The notes beneath the pieces were generated by a model. It was not told the DNA's origin, did not search any database, and worked only from the letters and a program-made list of their open reading frames with translations. A stretch of 64,000 bases of DNA from Barnesiella merdipullorum. Its GTDB lineage: Bacteria; Bacteroidota; Bacteroidia; Bacteroidales; Barnesiellaceae. This document shows, piece after piece, positions 1-9,196 of the stretch; positions within the stretch are counted from its first letter, which is position 1, and each line of letters starts with the position of its first letter. The stretch covers positions 8,809 through 72,808 of the forward strand of contig DXBT01000038.1 of NCBI GenBank assembly GCA_019116365.1. The letters are read 5' to 3'. The translations under genes and the position numbers were made by a program.

Positions 1-1
1 C

Positions 2-3000
2 TGGTTCATCAACGAGGAGACCTACGCATCGACCGAGAGCGACTGGGTAGAATGGATTAAATACTTCTACCAATGCGCCGAAGCCGACGGCAACTACGAC
101 ATGTACATCCAATGGTACGATGCCAATCTGTATGTAAACAACTCGTTGGAAATCTTGAAAGCCAACCCCAACACGTCGTTCTTTGCCAACTACGGTTCGG
201 CCGGCGACATAAGCATCTCGCAAAACCGCAGCCGCATGGATGCTGCCGGCGTCGATATGGATGCCTACTTCGAGAAACTCTACTCGGGTATCGAGCAGGC
301 CCAAGGTGGTCTCACCGGTAATGCCCAGAGTTTCCAGGCCTGTTTCCCCAAGACCGGTCACGCCAGTTCGTTGCAGATTTTCAACCCCGAAGAGCCCATC
401 TGGAAAAAGGTCGTTGAAGGGATTCTCGACACCGAGAACAATTGCGGCACCAGAGCCTACAGCGCCATGAATACGGTATTCTCGAACGAAGCCCGTTACT
501 GGACCAACGCACAAAACAATCCCGCCGACATCACCGACCGCGACAATACCTACCCCAACCCCTGGCCCGGACTGGCCAACGCCATTCAAGAGCGCAGTAC
601 TATCCAATCCAAACCGTTCGTTTCTGCCTTCAGTGCCGGCTTGGGTAAATACCGTTTCGTCAACGGTGAAAAACGGGGTACGCAAGACTGGTATCACCGC
701 GGCATGCAAAACATTCTGCCTACCTGGCGCTGGTGGGTCGAGACTACTTCGAGTGACAAACTCACCTTCGCACTGAACTGGGACGACGCTTACAACTTCG
801 GTACAAGCGTGGTGGTTACGGGTACTCTCACAGCCAATGCCGACCACCTCACCCGCCTCTACAAAACCAATATCACCATCGAAAACGGCGATAAGGTTCA
901 ACTCGTCTATAAGACCTCGAGCACCGGAACCATCGAGCTGAAACTGGCCGACAAGACCAACCCCAGCTCCTTCTCTACCTTTGCGCTGAATACCGTATCG
1001 ACCAGCAATGGCTGGACCGTGGCCGAAGCCGATATCTCGTCGATGGCCGGCAAAACACTGGCTGTCGTTGCCCTCAACTTCCGATCGGGTACCACCATCA
1101 GCAACTACACCGCCACACTGGGTCAACTGGGTATTTTGCATGGTTCTTACTCGGCCTCGGCAAAGGTTTCGAACCTGCAGTCTCAGAACTCGCTGCAAGA
1201 AGAGATCAGCGACATTCGTTTGGTTTGGGATGCTCCCCAGTCAAACGAGGTCGATCACTACGACATATACCTCACCCGCAACGGTGAAAAAGTCCTCGTA
1301 GGCCAAACCCGCGACGAGGGTTTCTATATCCCTAAATTCACCCGCACCACCGGCGAAGAATCGGTAGAGGTGAGCGTAGTCACCGTGATGAAAGATTTGA
1401 AAGAGAGCGAAGCCGAGACACTCACCCTCGAGTATCCCGAGATGACCGTTTCGGATGTGTCGATCGTAGCCTCGCCTACCCTGGTAAAAGTGGGCGAAGA
1501 GGTTACCCTCACGGCCGTAGCCAACAAATATCCCGACTCCTATGAGTGGGTATTGCCCACAGGTGCCTCCATTGTTTCGCAAGAGGGTAACACCGCCAAG
1601 GTAACCTTCTCGCAAGAGGGTTCCTACTCGATTACCGTCAAGGTGACCAACCCCGTGGGTGTAGCTACCGAAACCAATACCGGCCTCATCGAGGTAAACA
1701 ATACCAAAAATATTTCCAACGTAGCCCTGGGTAAAGATATTGAGGATGTGAGCGGCGAAATTGCCGCTTCGGGCGAGGTTGCTACCAACCTGCTCGACGG
1801 CCGCAGCGAGGGCTGCTCGGTTCACCAAAAGTGGTGCGTGGGCGGTGCCAAAGAACACTGGGTAATCATCGACCTCACCCAATCGTTCCAGCTGTACAAG
1901 TTCCGCATTGTCGATGCACAGGTAAACGAAGGCGGCACCGACAACCTCAACAGCTACAAGATTCAGTTGAGCAACGACCTCGAACATTGGACCGAGGTAG
2001 TCAATACGACCGGGCGCAGCGCTGAGAACTATCACATCGACTGGATTAAACCGACGGTAGCCCGCTACATCAAGTTTATCCCCTACGACAACGACGCTCC
2101 TATCACCATCCGCATCTGGGAGTTCGAAGCCTATGGTGCCGAAGGTGCCGCTTCGCTGTCGTCCATCTCGGACCAGACTCTCGAGACCAACTCCTCTATC
2201 TCGGTAAAAGCCGGCTACTCACTCGGCGGTGCCGCAAAAGAGGATAACTTTGCCATCTCGTTTGTCTCGGAAAATGAAAGCATCGCCACCGTCTCCGACC
2301 TGCAAGTGGCCGAAGACGACACCTACACCTTCACCATCAACAGTGGTAGCGAGGTGGGCAAGACCAACATTACGGCTACCATGATAAACGGCGAGTATCA
2401 GAAGAGCGTATCGTTTGCCGTCACCACATTCGACGCCTCGATGACCAACCTCATCTCTCACATGTCGCCTTCGTCGGTACAAGAGGGTACCGACAAACCT
2501 GTCGCCAACGACAAAGGCACGCTGGCCAACCTCACCGACGGTAGCCACTCGACAGCCTACCTGCCCGACTTCTATGCCACAGAAGGCCAGTCGGTACGTT
2601 TTGTCTATACGTTCGACGCTCCCAAGAGTGTCAGCCGCTTCCAGGCCTACTTCCTGGAACCCGACAATGTCGAAACCGCCCTGCCTACCGAAGTGAAATT
2701 TGAAATCTCGGGGAACGGTACCGACTTCGACGTAGTCAACACGGCGGCCTCGGGTTCCGACGTATCGTACAACCTGCCTGAAGCCCGCGATGCCAAGGCG
2801 GTAGCCTTTACCATCGGCCTCGGTTTCTGGATGACCACCCCGATTGCCGAACTCGAAGTGTATGGCAAGGATGGAACGGCTATCGACGAAGCCACTGTAA
2901 GCCGTGTGCTGGTAGCCCCCAACCCCGTCAACCAGGGCGAAAAGATGGCCGTAGCTGCCGAACGGGCCGAAAGCATCGAAATCTATTCGATGCAGGGTGC

Positions 3001-3130
3001 TTTGGTGAAAGCCGAACGGGCCGAAGAGACCATCACCTTCGTTACCACCGACGACCTCACCCCGGGCATCTACTTCATGGTTGTCAAGGGTGCCGACTAC
3101 ACCGAGACCGTGAAAGTGATTGTGAAATAA
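2..3130 (+). CDS. GH85 endo-beta-N-acetylglucosaminidase with T9SS tail, 5' end missing
   Basis: The frame is already open at the left edge, so the N-terminus lies outside the window. The fragment (about 1040 residues) begins with WFINEET, which matches the N-x-E catalytic signature of family GH85, enzymes that cut the chitobiose core of N-glycans. After the barrel (to about residue 235) come a beta-sandwich region, an Fn3-like domain (about 385-475), a PKD-like domain (about 485-565), a discoidin/F5-8C domain (about 575-715), an Ig-like stretch and a second discoidin-like region (about 820-960). The last 75 residues, starting at VLVAPNPV and ending in VKVIVK, are a type A T9SS sorting domain, so the enzyme is predicted to be secreted or surface-attached. 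It is followed by a strong terminator. Family call rests on the short catalytic motif plus architecture; substrate is inferred. Confidence 0.8.
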   Translation, partial: WFINEETYASTESDWVEWIKYFYQCAEADGNYDMYIQWYDANLYVNNSLEILKANPNTSFFANYGSAGDISISQNRSRMDAAGVDMDAYFEKLYSGIEQAQGGLTGNAQSFQACFPKTGHASSLQIFNPEEPIWKKVVEGILDTENNCGTRAYSAMNTVFSNEARYWTNAQNNPADITDRDNTYPNPWPGLANAIQERSTIQSKPFVSAFSAGLGKYRFVNGEKRGTQDWYHRGMQNILPTWRWWVETTSSDKLTFALNWDDAYNFGTSVVVTGTLTANADHLTRLYKTNITIENGDKVQLVYKTSSTGTIELKLADKTNPSSFSTFALNTVSTSNGWTVAEADISSMAGKTLAVVALNFRSGTTISNYTATLGQLGILHGSYSASAKVSNLQSQNSLQEEISDIRLVWDAPQSNEVDHYDIYLTRNGEKVLVGQTRDEGFYIPKFTRTTGEESVEVSVVTVMKDLKESEAETLTLEYPEMTVSDVSIVASPTLVKVGEEVTLTAVANKYPDSYEWVLPTGASIVSQEGNTAKVTFSQEGSYSITVKVTNPVGVATETNTGLIEVNNTKNISNVALGKDIEDVSGEIAASGEVATNLLDGRSEGCSVHQKWCVGGAKEHWVIIDLTQSFQLYKFRIVDAQVNEGGTDNLNSYKIQLSNDLEHWTEVVNTTGRSAENYHIDWIKPTVARYIKFIPYDNDAPITIRIWEFEAYGAEGAASLSSISDQTLETNSSISVKAGYSLGGAAKEDNFAISFVSENESIATVSDLQVAEDDTYTFTINSGSEVGKTNITATMINGEYQKSVSFAVTTFDASMTNLISHMSPSSVQEGTDKPVANDKGTLANLTDGSHSTAYLPDFYATEGQSVRFVYTFDAPKSVSRFQAYFLEPDNVETALPTEVKFEISGNGTDFDVVNTAASGSDVSYNLPEARDAKAVAFTIGLGFWMTTPIAELEVYGKDGTAIDEATVSRVLVAPNPVNQGEKMAVAAERAESIEIYSMQGALVKAERAEETITFVTTDDLTPGIYFMVVKGADYTETVKVIVK

Positions 3131-3184
3131 CAACCCCCTTCAGGTACTGCTCCTCCATCGAGGCTGCAGTACCTGCTATCATAG

Positions 3185-3228
3185 AGAGCGCCCCGGAAGT
3201 TCCATAGAACTTCCGGGGCGCTCTTCTT
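3185..3228 (+). terminator. rho-independent terminator of the GH85 gene
   Basis: A perfect 17-bp inverted repeat (3185-3201 with 3208-3224) with a 6-base loop, GC-rich in the middle, is followed by TTCTT. It lies 55 bases after the GH85 stop codon and before the convergent DUF389 gene. Confidence 0.85.
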
Positions 3229-3269
3229 ATACTTTTTATACTTTACTCTTATGGATTGGAACTCGACTA

Positions 3270-4631
3270 TCAATGCTCAAAAACGAGCTGCACCTTTTTG
3301 GCCCCCAGGCGAGCCTGCAACCACTTTTGGAACTGCTCCTGCTCAGTAACCGAGAAGGCCCGCGAATATCGCACGACGGCCAACGTAGTGGTATCGCGCA
3401 CATCGGTCTCGATGCTGCTGAAGATGGTCTTGGAAATAGCGATATCGGTCACATTGGGGAAGAGCACCTTGATCTCGGGAGCCACCGCAATGCCCACCGA
3501 ATCGTATTGCTGGTAATGCGAGGTCTCACTCTCCAGCGAGTCGATGACCTGTTGCTGACGGGCTATCTGCTCCTGGTTGTGCAGATAAATATCCTTGAAC
3601 ATCGTGCTGCTGAGCGTGGTCATATCCATCGCATTGGAACCATATCCCTGGCGCACCTCGAGCACAGCTCCCGCCAGACCATACTGCGGCAACCGGGCCT
3701 GTGCCACGGCAATGGAGTCTTGAGGCACCTCGGCCCCCACCAGCGACACTTGTATGATACGTTTCCCGTGTTCCATCACAGCATTCTTACTCAACACCTG
3801 AGTATTGGGATAATTGAAGTTCTGCGAGACAAAACGCGAAGCGGACACCTCGAAAAGATTCTCCTTCACCATATTATAGGTGAGGTAGATACTCGGGGCC
3901 ATCGTGAGAATAAGAATCGTATAGACTATGCGCTCGACCTTCTTGCGACGCTCGTCGTTGACAAACTCTTTCTTCGAATACTTCAAGAGTTTCACTCCCA
4001 GAGTCGTGGCAAAGGCAATGAATACCGAGTTGATGAAGAAGAGATAGAAAGCACCGAAAAAATAGTAGAGGTTGCCCGTGGCCAACCCGAATCCGGCCGT
4101 ACACAACGGAGGCATCAACGCCGTGGCTATGGCGACACCGGGCAGCACGTTGCCCTTCTGTTTCGACGACATGGCCACAATGCCGGCCAATCCGCCGAAG
4201 AAGGCGATGAGCACATCGTAAATCGTAGGCGAGGTGCGGGCCAACAACTCACTGCGGGCTTCGTTCAAAGGCGAAATCCAGAAATAGACCGTCGAGGTAA
4301 TCACACTGAAGAGGGTGGCTACCGCCAGGTTGCGGAACGACCGCTTGATGAGTTCGTAGTCATTGATACCCAACCCCAGCCCTATACCCATGATAGGGCC
4401 CATCAGAGGCGATATCAACATGGCACCGATGATGACCGCCGCCGAGTTGGTGTTCAATCCCAGTGAGGCAATAAAGATGGCAAATACCAAGATAAGAATG
4501 GTCGAGCCCTTAAACTCGACTCCGGCCCGAATAGCCTCTACCGAGGCGGCCTCTTCTTCCCGATCCTGACTCAAGTCAAGATAGTGGGCCCTGAATCGTT
4601 TGACCCACTCGACAAAGTTGGAAAATGACAT
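3270..4631 (-). CDS. DUF389 family membrane protein
   Basis: A 453-residue protein with a short cytoplasmic N-terminus and a hydrophobic core of about six membrane segments between residues 40 and 260. Features such as NTNSAAVIIGAMLISPLMGP and the glycine-rich segment that follows are typical of the DUF389 (TIGR00341-type) hydrophobic domain. The C-terminal 180 residues are soluble and partly coiled. The biochemical role of the family is not known. The gene is the last of a minus-strand run beginning with the DUF4254 gene; a small hairpin separates it from the flippase upstream. ATG start at 4631. Confidence 0.8.
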   Translation of the reverse strand: MSFSNFVEWVKRFRAHYLDLSQDREEEAASVEAIRAGVEFKGSTILILVFAIFIASLGLNTNSAAVIIGAMLISPLMGPIMGIGLGLGINDYELIKRSFRNLAVATLFSVITSTVYFWISPLNEARSELLARTSPTIYDVLIAFFGGLAGIVAMSSKQKGNVLPGVAIATALMPPLCTAGFGLATGNLYYFFGAFYLFFINSVFIAFATTLGVKLLKYSKKEFVNDERRKKVERIVYTILILTMAPSIYLTYNMVKENLFEVSASRFVSQNFNYPNTQVLSKNAVMEHGKRIIQVSLVGAEVPQDSIAVAQARLPQYGLAGAVLEVRQGYGSNAMDMTTLSSTMFKDIYLHNQEQIARQQQVIDSLESETSHYQQYDSVGIAVAPEIKVLFPNVTDIAISKTIFSSIETDVRDTTTLAVVRYSRAFSVTEQEQFQKWLQARLGAKKVQLVFEH

Positions 4632-4662
4632 ATGATCTATGATTAAAATCGGCCAGCCGTCC

Positions 4663-4680
4663 CCTCCTCGGCTGAGGAGG
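4663..4680 (-). terminator. short hairpin after the flippase gene
   Basis: A 7-bp stem (4663-4669 with 4674-4680, loop GGCT) begins just past the flippase stop codon and is followed on the minus strand only by a weak T stretch (GATTTTAAT). It may be a partial terminator between the flippase and the DUF389 gene. Confidence 0.4.
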
Positions 4681-4681
4681 A

Positions 4682-6184
4682 TTACGACTTGGACACAAAA
4701 CGTTTCAATCCCGGAATTTCGCTCAGCGGCAGGTCATGACGGAACAGATAGACCAGGAACACAGCCAGGAGTACCGTGCGGAAAGCCAACCGCAAAACAA
4801 GCGACTCGATAGGCACCACCGTGCCAATGACATAAAGCACAGCCGTGAGCAGCGTGTAGCGCAACGCATTGCCCAACTCATACTTGATGGGATAGACGCG
4901 CTGGCCTATGAAAAACGAAGCCAGCATCATGCACAGGTAGCACACAAAGGCGGCCCAGGCACAAGCCATATAGCCATAGCGCGGCACTCCCACAATATTG
5001 ATTACGGCCGTAATCACAAAGCCAAACAGCGAAAACCAGGCCCCCCACTGGGTGCGGTCGGTGAGTTTGTACCACAACGACAGGTTGAAGAATATCCCGA
5101 AGAAGAGCTCGGCCAACATGACGATAGGTACCACCTTCAATCCGGTGCAGTAGGTTGCCGGCATAAAGAAACGCACGATGTCGATATAGAACATCACTCC
5201 CAGGAAGATGAACAGCCCGAAAATGATGAAATATTTCATCGCCTCGGAGTAGGACTTCTTGTTCTCGTTACCGGCCTCCTTGTTGCGGGCAAAGATGAAC
5301 GGCTCGTAGGCAAACCGGAAAGCCTGTGTAAACATCACCATCACAATCGCTATCTTATAGACGGCCCCGTATATACCCAGCTCCGACATGGCATCGGGGC
5401 GACTCGCTGCCAGCACTGGATAAAACATTTTATCGAATGTTTGGTTCATAATGCCGGCAATACCCAGGATGAGCAACGGGAAAGAGTACTTGAGCATACG
5501 CGACAGCAACTGGCCGTCGAAACGGTAACGCACCCCGAATATCTCGGGGAAGAGCACCAGCAACACCACGCCCGAACTGATGACATTCGACACCAGGATG
5601 TATCCTACCAGAAAGTCGGGGTCGAAGAACCACGAAATCCACTCGGGGTGAATCTCATACAACCACGGACACAGCAGGATAAAAAACAGATTGAGCGCTA
5701 TGTTGAGGAATATAGACAACAACTTGACGGCGGCAAACCGAATGGGCCGACGCTGGTAACGCAGATAGGCAAACGGCAGCGCCGTGAAGGCGTCGATGGC
5801 GATAATCAGGGCCATCATCAGCACATAATCCTCATGTCCGGGATAGCCCAGCAGGCGCGACAGCGGCGAGAGAAAGAGCCACACCAGTACGAAAAAGAGG
5901 GTCGAGGTGGTAGCCAGCGAGATGAGGCCGGTGGTATAGACCCGCTTGGGGTCCTTCTCCTGCTTGTCGTTGGCAAAGCGGAAGAAGCCCGTCTCCATGC
6001 CGTAGGTGAGGATAATCAACAGCAAAGCCATGTAGGCATAAAGGTTGGTCACGATGCCATACTCGGCCGTCGTCTTCAACACATTCACATAGAGGAATAC
6101 GAAACACCAATTGAGAAACCGCCCCAATATACTGCTCAAACCGTATATCGCGGTATCCTTCGCCAAACTCTTCATGCCGGCCAT
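4682..6184 (-). CDS. polysaccharide flippase / oligosaccharide transporter (MOP superfamily)
   Basis: A 500-residue protein with about 12-14 hydrophobic segments over its whole length, as in the Wzx/MurJ/MATE (MOP) superfamily. The N-terminal pattern (KDTAIYGLSSILGRFLNW, followed by a long membrane segment) is that of polysaccharide biosynthesis flippases that move lipid-linked sugars across the inner membrane. It starts 18 bases downstream of the ruvB stop and probably shares its transcript. A second ATG lies three codons in. Which glycolipid it carries cannot be told; neighbours point to LPS or O-antigen-like material. Confidence 0.8.
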   Translation of the reverse strand: MAGMKSLAKDTAIYGLSSILGRFLNWCFVFLYVNVLKTTAEYGIVTNLYAYMALLLIILTYGMETGFFRFANDKQEKDPKRVYTTGLISLATTSTLFFVLVWLFLSPLSRLLGYPGHEDYVLMMALIIAIDAFTALPFAYLRYQRRPIRFAAVKLLSIFLNIALNLFFILLCPWLYEIHPEWISWFFDPDFLVGYILVSNVISSGVVLLVLFPEIFGVRYRFDGQLLSRMLKYSFPLLILGIAGIMNQTFDKMFYPVLAASRPDAMSELGIYGAVYKIAIVMVMFTQAFRFAYEPFIFARNKEAGNENKKSYSEAMKYFIIFGLFIFLGVMFYIDIVRFFMPATYCTGLKVVPIVMLAELFFGIFFNLSLWYKLTDRTQWGAWFSLFGFVITAVINIVGVPRYGYMACAWAAFVCYLCMMLASFFIGQRVYPIKYELGNALRYTLLTAVLYVIGTVVPIESLVLRLAFRTVLLAVFLVYLFRHDLPLSEIPGLKRFVSKS

Positions 6185-6202
6185 AAGCGTCTATTTTCTT
6201 GA

Positions 6203-7228
6203 TTAAAACAATGTGCCCTGTTCCGAAAAGCGGTGACGGTTCAAGTGGGTATAGGCCAAATCGGTCACCTCGCGTCCCCGGGGCGTACGTTTGATAAATC
6301 CCTCCTTAATCAAATAGGGTTCATACACCTCCTCGAGCGTACCGGGATCTTCGCCCAGAGCCGTGGCGATAGTCGTGAGTCCTACCGGCCCCCCCTTGAA
6401 CTTGTCGATGATGATGGAGAGAATCTTGTTGTCTATTTCGTCGAGACCATACTGGTCGATATTGAGCGACTCCAAGGCATAACGGGCTATCGTCAAATCG
6501 ATACTCCCCGACCCCTTTACTTGGGCAAAGTCGCGCACACGACGCAACAAGGCATTGCCTATACGGGGTGTTCCACGACTGCGCATGGCAATCTCGGTAG
6601 CCGCCTCGCGGGTGCAGGGCACGCCCAGCAGACTCGACGACCGCTCGATAATGTGTGTCAGCACCGAGTGGTCGTAGTATTCGAGGTGGCAGTTTATCCC
6701 GAACCGGGCCCGCAACGGACTGGTGAGCAAGCCGCTGCGTGTCGTGGCTCCTACCAGCGTAAAGGGGTTCAGCTCGATTTGTATCGAGCGCGCACTCGGC
6801 CCCTTGTCGATCATGATGTCGATGCGGAAGTCTTCCATGGCCGAGTAGAGATACTCCTCTACCACAGGACTCAACCGGTGTATTTCGTCGATAAAGAGCA
6901 CGTCGTTCTCCTCGAGCGAGGTCAACAGCCCGGCCAAGTCGCCCGGCTTGTCAAGCACCGGTCCCGAAGTGATTTTGAAACCCACCCCCAACTCGTTGGC
7001 CACGATGTTGGCCAAGGTGGTCTTACCCAGCCCGGGAGGGCCGTGCAGCAACACATGGTCAAGAGGTTCCTTACGCATGCGAGCGGCCATAACGAATACC
7101 CGCAGGTTCTCGATAATCTTGTCTTGCCCGCTGAAATCGTCGAACGACAAGGGACGCAACGCCTTCTCGAATTCCCGTTCGGTATCCGATATCCTTTGTT
7201 CCCGTATGTCAAATCGATTATTTTCCAC
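6203..7228 (-). CDS. ruvB: Holliday junction branch migration ATPase RuvB
   Basis: A 341-residue AAA+ ATPase of the normal RuvB length. Walker A is GPPGLGKT (residues 63-70) and Walker B is LFIDEIHRL (about 111-119); the arginine-finger region (GATTRSGLL, then PLRARFG) and the C-terminal winged helix ending in PRGREVTDLAYTHL are intact. With RuvA it drives branch migration in recombinational repair. The start is GTG at 7228; there is no in-frame ATG before the Walker A motif, and the N-terminal sequence from the GTG fits the family. It is embedded in an envelope-gene run and followed at 18 bases by the flippase. Confidence 0.97.
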   Translation of the reverse strand: MENNRFDIREQRISDTEREFEKALRPLSFDDFSGQDKIIENLRVFVMAARMRKEPLDHVLLHGPPGLGKTTLANIVANELGVGFKITSGPVLDKPGDLAGLLTSLEENDVLFIDEIHRLSPVVEEYLYSAMEDFRIDIMIDKGPSARSIQIELNPFTLVGATTRSGLLTSPLRARFGINCHLEYYDHSVLTHIIERSSSLLGVPCTREAATEIAMRSRGTPRIGNALLRRVRDFAQVKGSGSIDLTIARYALESLNIDQYGLDEIDNKILSIIIDKFKGGPVGLTTIATALGEDPGTLEEVYEPYLIKEGFIKRTPRGREVTDLAYTHLNRHRFSEQGTLF

Positions 7229-7294
7229 AGACTATTTTACGTTCACCGTAATTCGACAGCAAACTTAGCAATTTATTTTGTGATTACCGTCATT

Positions 7295-8047
7295 TTACGC
7301 CTCTAAACTCTTGCGCCGGCGCTTCAAGGCCTCTTTCCGCTCGATGCGCGTCCAGAATTCCCGGTATGCCACCAACGCCTCTTCGACCGAGACTGCTTCG
7401 TCCCAACCGCGCAACCGGGCATACTCGGCCACCACATAGCGCACAACAGCCTCGTCGTGGCAGAACCGGTTGAAGTTGGCCAAACACATCTTGGGGGTCA
7501 TGCGCACAAACCGCATGCGGTTGAGGTCAAGAATCGAGAAACGAATCTGGTCGCCCTGCTTGTCGAACAAGATATTGCCGGCCGAGTAATCGAGGTGCAA
7601 CACCCCTTTCTCATGCACATCGGCCGTAAAGGCGGCAAAGGCCTTGAGAATATCTTCGCGTCCGGCCACTCCGCCACTGTCGAACTCGCGCATCATGCGA
7701 GGATAAGGGCAGGTTTCCGACACGAAAAAGGAGTGCCACAGCAACCCGCCCCGCTTGATTTCGATATAGGCTACCGGCGTTGGGGTCTCGATGCCCATGT
7801 CATGCAACCTGAGGGCATACTCATAGGCCCGCTTGGCCTTGCCGGGGCGAAAAAACGTATAGGCAACCCGGTTGACAAACAGGGGTACTTTGTAACTTTT
7901 TACCACATAACTCTGCCCTTCATACGAGAATTTACGCAACTCATTGCGGGCCTTGTAAATGCACTCTCCCAAGGTAGGAAACGAGAGAGGCAGTTCCTGC
8001 ATAAACTTTTCGAGCCGGCGATATGACGGATTCAATACCAGTTTCAT
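7295..8047 (-). CDS. InaA/Waa-type lipopolysaccharide kinase
   Basis: A 250-residue protein kinase-like enzyme of the InaA/KdkA/WaaP group. The likely ATP-binding lysine is in YVVKSYK (residue 50), the catalytic loop is HLDYSAGNILF (His151, Asp153, Asn158) and the metal-binding Asp is in ILDLNRM (Asp174). The group phosphorylates sugars of the LPS inner core, such as Kdo or heptose, at the inner membrane. It lies downstream of a GT9 glycosyltransferase, which supports an LPS-core job. The exact acceptor sugar is unknown. Confidence 0.75.
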   Translation of the reverse strand: MKLVLNPSYRRLEKFMQELPLSFPTLGECIYKARNELRKFSYEGQSYVVKSYKVPLFVNRVAYTFFRPGKAKRAYEYALRLHDMGIETPTPVAYIEIKRGGLLWHSFFVSETCPYPRMMREFDSGGVAGREDILKAFAAFTADVHEKGVLHLDYSAGNILFDKQGDQIRFSILDLNRMRFVRMTPKMCLANFNRFCHDEAVVRYVVAEYARLRGWDEAVSVEEALVAYREFWTRIERKEALKRRRKSLEA

Positions 8048-8086
8048 CTTCTTGCTCCCGAATAATTATTTATCTATATCCTAAAC

Positions 8087-8119
8087 GTATCGGGAGAGCC
8101 ACAGAGACCTACCCGATAC
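8087..8119 (-). terminator. hairpin between GT9 gene and kinase gene
   Basis: An 8-bp perfect stem (8087-8094 with 8112-8119) with a 17-base loop lies just past the GT9 stop codon. On the minus strand it is followed by GTTTAGGATATAG, not a clean T tract. It could be a weak terminator or an intercistronic stability element. Confidence 0.35.
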
Positions 8120-8124
8120 AACTG

Positions 8125-9183
8125 TTACACGTCTGAAGCCTTCTCGCGCAGGCTTTTCACCCGCTCGACAATGACGGCCGGGGCAATCTCGAGACAGGCA
8201 TAGTCCTTGCGATGGCACGGCTTGTTGCCGAAGATGGAACAGGGACGACAGTCGAGCGACAACTGCACCGCATTTGCCTCGCTCTGGTGCCAGCCCAGAA
8301 AACCACAGCAGGGATGCGTGGCTCCCCACACCGAAACCACCGGCACCGCTACCAGCGAGGCCAGATGCATATTGGCCGAGTCCATCGACACCATCACATC
8401 GAGATGGCTCATCAGGGCGAGCTCTACGGCAAATCCGTGGCGCTTGTCGGCCAGGGTAATGACATGCGGGTAACGCTCTTGCCACACGGCCAGGATGTCG
8501 CGCTCACGCTCACCCGACCCGAAAAGGAAAAGTTTCACATGTCGCTCGGCCGACAACTTGGCCACCACATTCTCCATATGGTCGAGTGGATAGATTTTGC
8601 CTTCGTGCTTGGCAAAAGGGGCTATTCCTATCCAATACTCTCCCGGCATCTTGGGGGGAGTGAGGTTGGAGTACAACCCCTCGTCGCCCTTCGCATCGCC
8701 ATAGAGCGAATGGAAGTCGGGCGTAAACTTGAATCCCAGCGAGGTAAACACTTCGCCATACCGGTCGAACGACGTCCGCAACGGCTTCAACTCGCCATGC
8801 TTGTGGCGGGCCGTGAGTCGCTGTTTCTCCTGGCGGCCTTTATCGATAACGGCCACCCGGATACCCCACCACTTGAACAGGATACGCAGGAACTTGGTTC
8901 GCAGCACGTCGTGCAAATCGGCCACCGCGTCAATCGACAAGGCCCGCATCTCCTTGGCCAGTTCATAGAGCCCGCCGAGACCTTTGTGACGTCCCTTTAC
9001 ATCGGCCACCACCACTTGCAAATTGCGCGGAGCCTGTATGAAAAGCTGCGAGGCCACCTTTTGGGTGAGCATGACAAACGTGGTGTCGGGGTTGGCCCGG
9101 CACACCGAATAGATAACAGGAATGGTCATGGCAACATCGCCCAGGGCCGACAGACGAATCATCAAAACTTTACGATACGACAT
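8125..9183 (-). CDS. glycosyltransferase family 9 (heptosyltransferase-like)
   Basis: A 352-residue GT9 protein. The N-terminus MSYRKVLMIRLSALGDVAMT is the hallmark of ADP-heptose:LPS heptosyltransferases, and the C-terminal half keeps the nucleotide-sugar region (VSMDSANMHLASLVAVPVVS, then WGATHP). It transfers a sugar to the LPS core on the cytoplasmic face of the inner membrane; whether the donor is heptose is an inference from the family. It starts 13 bases after the DUF4254 gene, so the two are almost certainly co-transcribed, and the LPS kinase follows. Confidence 0.85.
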   Translation of the reverse strand: MSYRKVLMIRLSALGDVAMTIPVIYSVCRANPDTTFVMLTQKVASQLFIQAPRNLQVVVADVKGRHKGLGGLYELAKEMRALSIDAVADLHDVLRTKFLRILFKWWGIRVAVIDKGRQEKQRLTARHKHGELKPLRTSFDRYGEVFTSLGFKFTPDFHSLYGDAKGDEGLYSNLTPPKMPGEYWIGIAPFAKHEGKIYPLDHMENVVAKLSAERHVKLFLFGSGERERDILAVWQERYPHVITLADKRHGFAVELALMSHLDVMVSMDSANMHLASLVAVPVVSVWGATHPCCGFLGWHQSEANAVQLSLDCRPCSIFGNKPCHRKDYACLEIAPAVIVERVKSLREKASDV

Positions 9184-9196
9184 ATTCCGCCCCCTG

